Shown: positions 14,797 through 17,573 of the stretch, piece after piece
Numbering within the stretch: position 1 is the first letter of the stretch
Layout of the letters: each line of letters starts with the position of its first letter
Assembly (NCBI GenBank): GCA_937883885.1
Contig: CAKZXL010000708.1
Span: 1 to 17,573, forward strand
Direction: 5' to 3'
DNA length: 17,573 nt
DNA from: an uncultured Aquincola sp.
GTDB taxonomy: Bacteria; Pseudomonadota; Gammaproteobacteria; Burkholderiales; Burkholderiaceae
Program-made: the position numbers and the translations under genes
Notes under the pieces: model-generated
Database searches by the model: none
Seen by the model: the letters and a program-made list of their open reading frames with translations, nothing else
Told to the model about the DNA's origin: nothing

Positions 14797-15867
14797 TCAG
14801 TCTGTTAAGCGAGCCACACGGAGACGTGCGAGGAGGCGGTCGAGCGCGGAGGTCTTAAAGTCTTCGGACAGCATGAGCGATGCGGCGGACGGATCTATGT
14901 TGACGATCTCGCTGTATCGGCGCTGGAACTCGAACCCCTCGTCTCGATACTGTGCGAGTGCATCGCGCAGACCTGCGAGTCTGGATGTGTCCATTGTCAT
15001 TCGGACCGCAGTACCGTCAAATGCGCAGGAGTAATAGCGCTTGCCCTCGCCTCGCGTCAGCAACATTCCTGTATCGCCGCTGGCAATGAAGAAGTTCCCA
15101 CCGTTTCGGCAGATGCGATTTGTCATGTAAAGGCCGAATCCGGAGTTGATCCAGTTGCCTCTTCGTTGCCTCGCGCCCTTGAATGCCTTGCCAGACACTG
15201 CGGGCATCAAGGCGTAATTGACGGCCTTCTTGTCATCGGACGTATCTATATGCGGGTTGCGTGAGAGACTGGCGCGGAGTCCTATGCCTTTGTCCAGAAT
15301 TGCGACCTCCACACGGCGCTTGGAGGGCCAGTGCTGGGCGCAAATTCCAAAGCGCTCAGCACCGCTGTGTTCCACAACGTTGCGGACAATCTCCCGAATC
15401 GAGTACGTAAGGGTGTCGAACATCGCCCCTGCATCCTCGCCGCAAAGCATGGCTGACATACGCCCACTGATAGCCTCGATCTGCGCGCCTACTTCGACTC
15501 CTGCTCTAAACGCCTCTTGCTCGACCTCAGCCGTCTCCAGGATTGTGATTGGCAGGTAGTTCGAACTGCCACGCGCCTCACCCGGAGCGTTCCCATGCGC
15601 GAGATCAAATGATCTGAAGAATCCCATGTGGGCGGCATAGGTGTGGTGTTTGAAGTTGGAGCAGACAATCTTAGGCGCGCAATTGCGCCGCGCAAGCTTC
15701 CGAATTTCGCTCGACACGAGCAGCATCCCGAACGGCTCGACATGCCTCATACGATCGAAGTCGAGAACGTATTCATCGGAATCCGGCAAGGTGGCGACCC
15801 GCTCCGTGAAAGCTAGCACTGAGGGGAGGTCGAGGCTGGCGGGAATGGCTACGGTAGTAGTTGGCAT
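14797..15867 (-). CDS. STAS-like plus GHKL (HATPase) protein
   Basis: This 356-residue cytoplasmic protein looks like two fused modules. The N-terminal ~90 residues (VAIPASLDLPSVLAF then VLDFDRMRHVEPFGMLLVSS) resemble a STAS or anti-sigma-antagonist fold. Residues about 145-295 form a Bergerat-fold ATPase. It has the N box REIVRNVVEHSG (Glu159, Asn163), the G1 box ILDKGIG (Asp192, Gly194, Gly196), the G2 box NSGFGLY (241-247) and a closing FDGTAVRMTM. There is no His-kinase DHp helix, so this is not a two-component sensor; it is closer to anti-sigma-like or MORC/Hsp90-like solitary ATPases. A ~60-residue helical tail follows. An ATG at 15903 with AGAGGG very close to it is a possible longer start; 15867 was chosen because the STAS strand begins there. 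It heads the series followed by DUF4145 and nuclease genes. Function is unknown. Confidence 0.75.
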   Translation of the reverse strand: MPTTTVAIPASLDLPSVLAFTERVATLPDSDEYVLDFDRMRHVEPFGMLLVSSEIRKLARRNCAPKIVCSNFKHHTYAAHMGFFRSFDLAHGNAPGEARGSSNYLPITILETAEVEQEAFRAGVEVGAQIEAISGRMSAMLCGEDAGAMFDTLTYSIREIVRNVVEHSGAERFGICAQHWPSKRRVEVAILDKGIGLRASLSRNPHIDTSDDKKAVNYALMPAVSGKAFKGARQRRGNWINSGFGLYMTNRICRNGGNFFIASGDTGMLLTRGEGKRYYSCAFDGTAVRMTMDTSRLAGLRDALAQYRDEGFEFQRRYSEIVNIDPSAASLMLSEDFKTSALDRLLARLRVARLTD

Positions 15868-16101
15868 GCAGGCAGGGGCGCGGGTCGCTGTGCTTCTACG
15901 CATAACCCTCTGGTTGTCGCAGGAGCGTACTTACTATGCGTGCGGATGATGATACTGGCGAGTGCGGGAACCAATTCTTCGACATGCAGAAGCTAGGACG
16001 CAAGGCCCATTCCAGACGGGAGCCGCCTTTCGCGCCTTGCCGCACAGAGACTGCAACCAGTCTGCAACGGACACTCAGGTCAATCCGGTGACGACAGAGG
16101 C

Positions 16102-16118
16102 TCACCACGCGGTGGTGA
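16102..16118 (-). terminator. Hairpin just after the orphan nuclease gene
   Basis: TCACCAC-GCG-GTGGTGA forms a perfect 7-bp stem with a 3-nt loop, 10 bp beyond the stop of the minus-strand gene ending at 16129. No U-tract follows, so it may act as an RNA 3' stabiliser or weak terminator. The remainder of the 15868-16128 gap shows no gene. Confidence 0.4.
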
Positions 16119-16128
16119 CGCCCTACTG

Positions 16129-16785
16129 CTAATCAAACTCTGCGCCCTTAGCCAGCACAATCTTCCAGCATGTCCCTGCCTTTGACGACGCCTGCTGCTC
16201 AGCATCCCACCGGGTGACCTTGAGAAAAGCGCCGGGCATATCCAGCGGCACATGCATCGGCCGCCCCGCCGCGTTGCACATCCACGCCTGCCACGTGGTG
16301 CCCTCTTCCGGCGTCAAGAACTTCGGTTCTCGCGGCGACGTCAGTACGAAAAAGATCTTGATTTCGGACGGCAGCAGCCCCGCTGCGCGTAGCTTTTCCA
16401 GCCGAGCTACCTTGCTGCGGAACTGCGAGTTCGACCAAGCGGATTCGCCCTTGGCTTCGATCATCACCAAGGTGTCGTCGAACGCGACGATGAGGTCCAT
16501 GTCTTCCTGGTTGCCGTTCACCAGGCCCGCGTCGTTGCGCTGCGGCTCGAATCCGCGCTCGCCTTGCGCCACCAGCGTCAGCGCGCCGACCAGCCAATCC
16601 AGGTGGTAATCCATGGCCCACCATGCGGTGGCGGGCACGTCCTTGCCGATGGCCTTGGCTAGGTTGGCGCGGAACCCTTCGTCCAGTCGCTCGCTGGTCG
16701 GCCCCAGTGCATTGCGGATGAGCCAGAAACGCTCCTTGCGATTGAAGCGCTTGAGCGCGTCCACCAATGTCATGCTGCCGCTCAT
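16129..16785 (-). CDS. Orphan PD-(D/E)XK-like protein
   Basis: This 218-residue protein is of unrecognised family. The N-terminal third is helical (LVDALKRFNRKERFWLIRNAL). The centre carries a nuclease-like D-x(n)-ExK arrangement: NQEDMDLIVAF with Asp97, followed by LVMIEAKGESAWSN with Glu110-x-Lys112, on predicted adjacent strands. A helix then follows that would carry the usual basic face (QFRSKVARLEKLRAAG). This is the classic spacing of restriction-like nuclease cores. The C-terminal part (KIFFVLTSPREPKFL then TTWQAWM) could be the later strands. The start at 16785 is preceded by AGGGA at moderate spacing; longer in-frame extension to 16887 overlaps the neighbouring gene and is rejected. 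Its G+C is closer to host than the island core. A defence role is suggested only by context. Confidence 0.65.
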   Translation of the reverse strand: MSGSMTLVDALKRFNRKERFWLIRNALGPTSERLDEGFRANLAKAIGKDVPATAWWAMDYHLDWLVGALTLVAQGERGFEPQRNDAGLVNGNQEDMDLIVAFDDTLVMIEAKGESAWSNSQFRSKVARLEKLRAAGLLPSEIKIFFVLTSPREPKFLTPEEGTTWQAWMCNAAGRPMHVPLDMPGAFLKVTRWDAEQQASSKAGTCWKIVLAKGAEFD

Positions 16786-16869
16786 CCCGGGTCCCTGCCT
16801 GTGTGGTTGATTAACACACCGTAACAGTCCCAGGTGACGAGGCGCAATGCACTGTCGCGCACGCGCCAT

Positions 16870-16883
16870 GGGGGATAACCCCC
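16870..16883 (-). terminator. Hairpin abutting the DUF4256 stop codon
   Basis: GGGGG-ATAA-CCCCC is a perfect 5-bp G/C stem with a 4-nt loop, starting directly after the minus-strand DUF4256 stop. It lacks a U-run but its placement suggests a role in ending or protecting that transcript. Confidence 0.4.
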
Positions 16884-17468
16884 TCACACCACCAGCAATC
16901 CCCTGACCCCCCGCGCCGCGTAATACGACTGCGCCCCGTTGTGATAGACGAAGGCTCGCCCATACCGGTAATCCCCGAACAGCGCCCCGCCCTCCCGGCG
17001 CAGCGCTTCGGGCGTCAGCAGCCAGCTCGACGTCTTCTGGTCAAACGGGCCCAACGCCTGCAAGGCCATGTATTCGGCTTCGCTCAACAGCCGCAGCCCC
17101 ATGGCCGCCGCCGCTTCCACCGCGCTGCCCGCCGGCCGGTTTTCCTTGCGCGATTGCAGCCCGGCGTCGTCGTAGCACAAGCTGCGGCGGCCGGTGGGGC
17201 TTTCGGGGGCGCAGTCGCAGAAGGTGATGACGCCTTGGGACGGGTCGCCCTGCCCTGGCAGCTCTACCACGTCGGGCTCGCCGCCGGTGGCTTCCATGGC
17301 GGCCAGGGTGCGCAGCGCCTGGGGCTGGTCGGCCAGCCTGGCTTGCACCTGTGCCCAGGTGATGCTGAGGTGGCGCTGCGGGTGTTGCTCGAAGCGCTGT
17401 TGCAGCGTGGCCAGCAGCGCCTGGTGTTCGTCTTGTGGGGCCGGCGCCTTGGCGGCCTTGCTGACCAT
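16884..17468 (-). CDS. DUF4256 domain protein
   Basis: This 194-residue protein matches the DUF4256 family over most of its length. Recognisable blocks are LLATLQQRFEQHPQRH near the start, ATGGEPDVVELPG, the cysteine-containing ITFCDCAPESPTGRRSLCYDD, AAAMGLRLLSEAEYMALQ, and the C-terminal GDYRYGRAFVYHNGAQSYYAARG. The family has no established biochemical role. Length is typical. The ATG overlaps the stop of the upstream VOC-family gene as TGATG, so the two are probably translated together. Composition returns to host-like, marking the end of the accessory region. Confidence 0.85.
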   Translation of the reverse strand: MVSKAAKAPAPQDEHQALLATLQQRFEQHPQRHLSITWAQVQARLADQPQALRTLAAMEATGGEPDVVELPGQGDPSQGVITFCDCAPESPTGRRSLCYDDAGLQSRKENRPAGSAVEAAAAMGLRLLSEAEYMALQALGPFDQKTSSWLLTPEALRREGGALFGDYRYGRAFVYHNGAQSYYAARGVRGLLVV

Positions 17469-17573
17469 CAGAAGTCCACCTGCACCGATGGCGCGCTGCG
17501 GCGCGCGGGGCCGTGGTACACGGCTTCGATGTTGTTGCCGTCGGGGTCCAGCACAAAGGCGGCGCAGTAGCCG
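17468..17573 (-). CDS. VOC/glyoxalase-family protein, C-terminal fragment at window edge
   Basis: Only the last 34 complete codons are visible on the minus strand, read from 17572 to the TGA at 17470-17468. The translation begins GYCAAFVLDPDGNNIEAVYHG, where the DPDGNNIE turn and its metal-ligand Glu are characteristic of the final repeat of vicinal-oxygen-chelate proteins (glyoxalase/bleomycin resistance fold). The gene is cut by the window, so length and subfamily cannot be judged. Its stop shares a base with the DUF4256 start. Confidence 0.7.
   Translation of the reverse strand, partial: GYCAAFVLDPDGNNIEAVYHGPARRSAPSVQVDF

Larger units (their letters stand above)
11350..16128. other. Lower-G+C accessory segment (probable acquired island core)
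   Basis: From about 11.58 to 15.95 kb the base composition drops clearly: 31 of 60 G+C at 11881-11940 and 25 of 60 at 14041-14100, against 48 of 60 at 7921-7980. All genes point the same way. Outside it lie host-like sugar genes on one side and DUF4256/VOC genes on the other. I found no integrase, transposase, tRNA or flanking direct repeats that define exact ends. Confidence 0.55.

Noticed and set aside
14797..15867. Interpretation of the GHKL protein as a two-component histidine kinase
   Set aside because: No DHp/H-box helix, no sensor membrane segments and no adjacent response regulator are visible.

Overview
The window looks like a chromosome segment of a high-G+C betaproteobacterium, most likely order Burkholderiales (Rubrivivax/Leptothrix/Roseateles-like). 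The reasons are the very G+C-rich coding sequence at both ends (for example 48 of 60 bases are G or C at 7921-7980), a GbpR-type LysR regulator beside a non-phosphorylative L-arabinose/D-galactose cluster, and a protein with a PEP-CTERM-like C-terminus. The genus cannot be fixed from sequence reading alone.

Region 1 (1-10355) is a sugar-acid catabolism and uptake locus. It starts with the 3' part of a sugar 1-dehydrogenase of the SDR family on the plus strand, followed convergently by a LysR regulator on the minus strand. Divergent from the regulator is a tight plus-strand operon. It encodes a YtfQ-like furanose-binding protein, the YtfR-like double ATPase, the YtfT- and YjfF-like permeases, an IlvD/Edd-family L-arabonate dehydratase, an AraD-type 2-keto-3-deoxy-L-arabonate dehydratase, and a D-galactonate dehydratase (DgoD). 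Together these suggest uptake of L-arabinose/D-galactose, probably as furanoses, oxidation to aldonates, and dehydration by two sugar-specific branches. The lactonase, the 2-oxoglutarate-semialdehyde dehydrogenase and the KDGal kinase/aldolase are not in the window. A 7+7 bp perfect dyad between the regulator and the transporter operon is a good operator candidate.

Region 2 (about 10390-16785) is accessory DNA with every gene on the minus strand. Its edges carry an Mrr-type restriction endonuclease and an orphan PD-(D/E)XK-like protein of near-host composition. Its core (about 11.58-15.95 kb) is clearly lower in G+C (25 of 60 bases at 14041-14100). In transcription order the core carries a STAS-like plus GHKL-ATPase protein, a zinc-ribbon DUF4145 protein, a DpnII/MboI-like PD-(D/E)XK nuclease, a 590-bp gene-free stretch containing three separate inverted repeats, and a secreted PEP-CTERM-like protein. 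The ATPase / DUF4145 / nuclease trio is the best candidate here for an undescribed defence-type system. No integrase, transposase, tRNA or CRISPR array was seen.

Region 3 (16884-17573) returns to host composition, with a DUF4256 gene translationally coupled to the 3' end of a VOC/glyoxalase-family gene that runs off the window.
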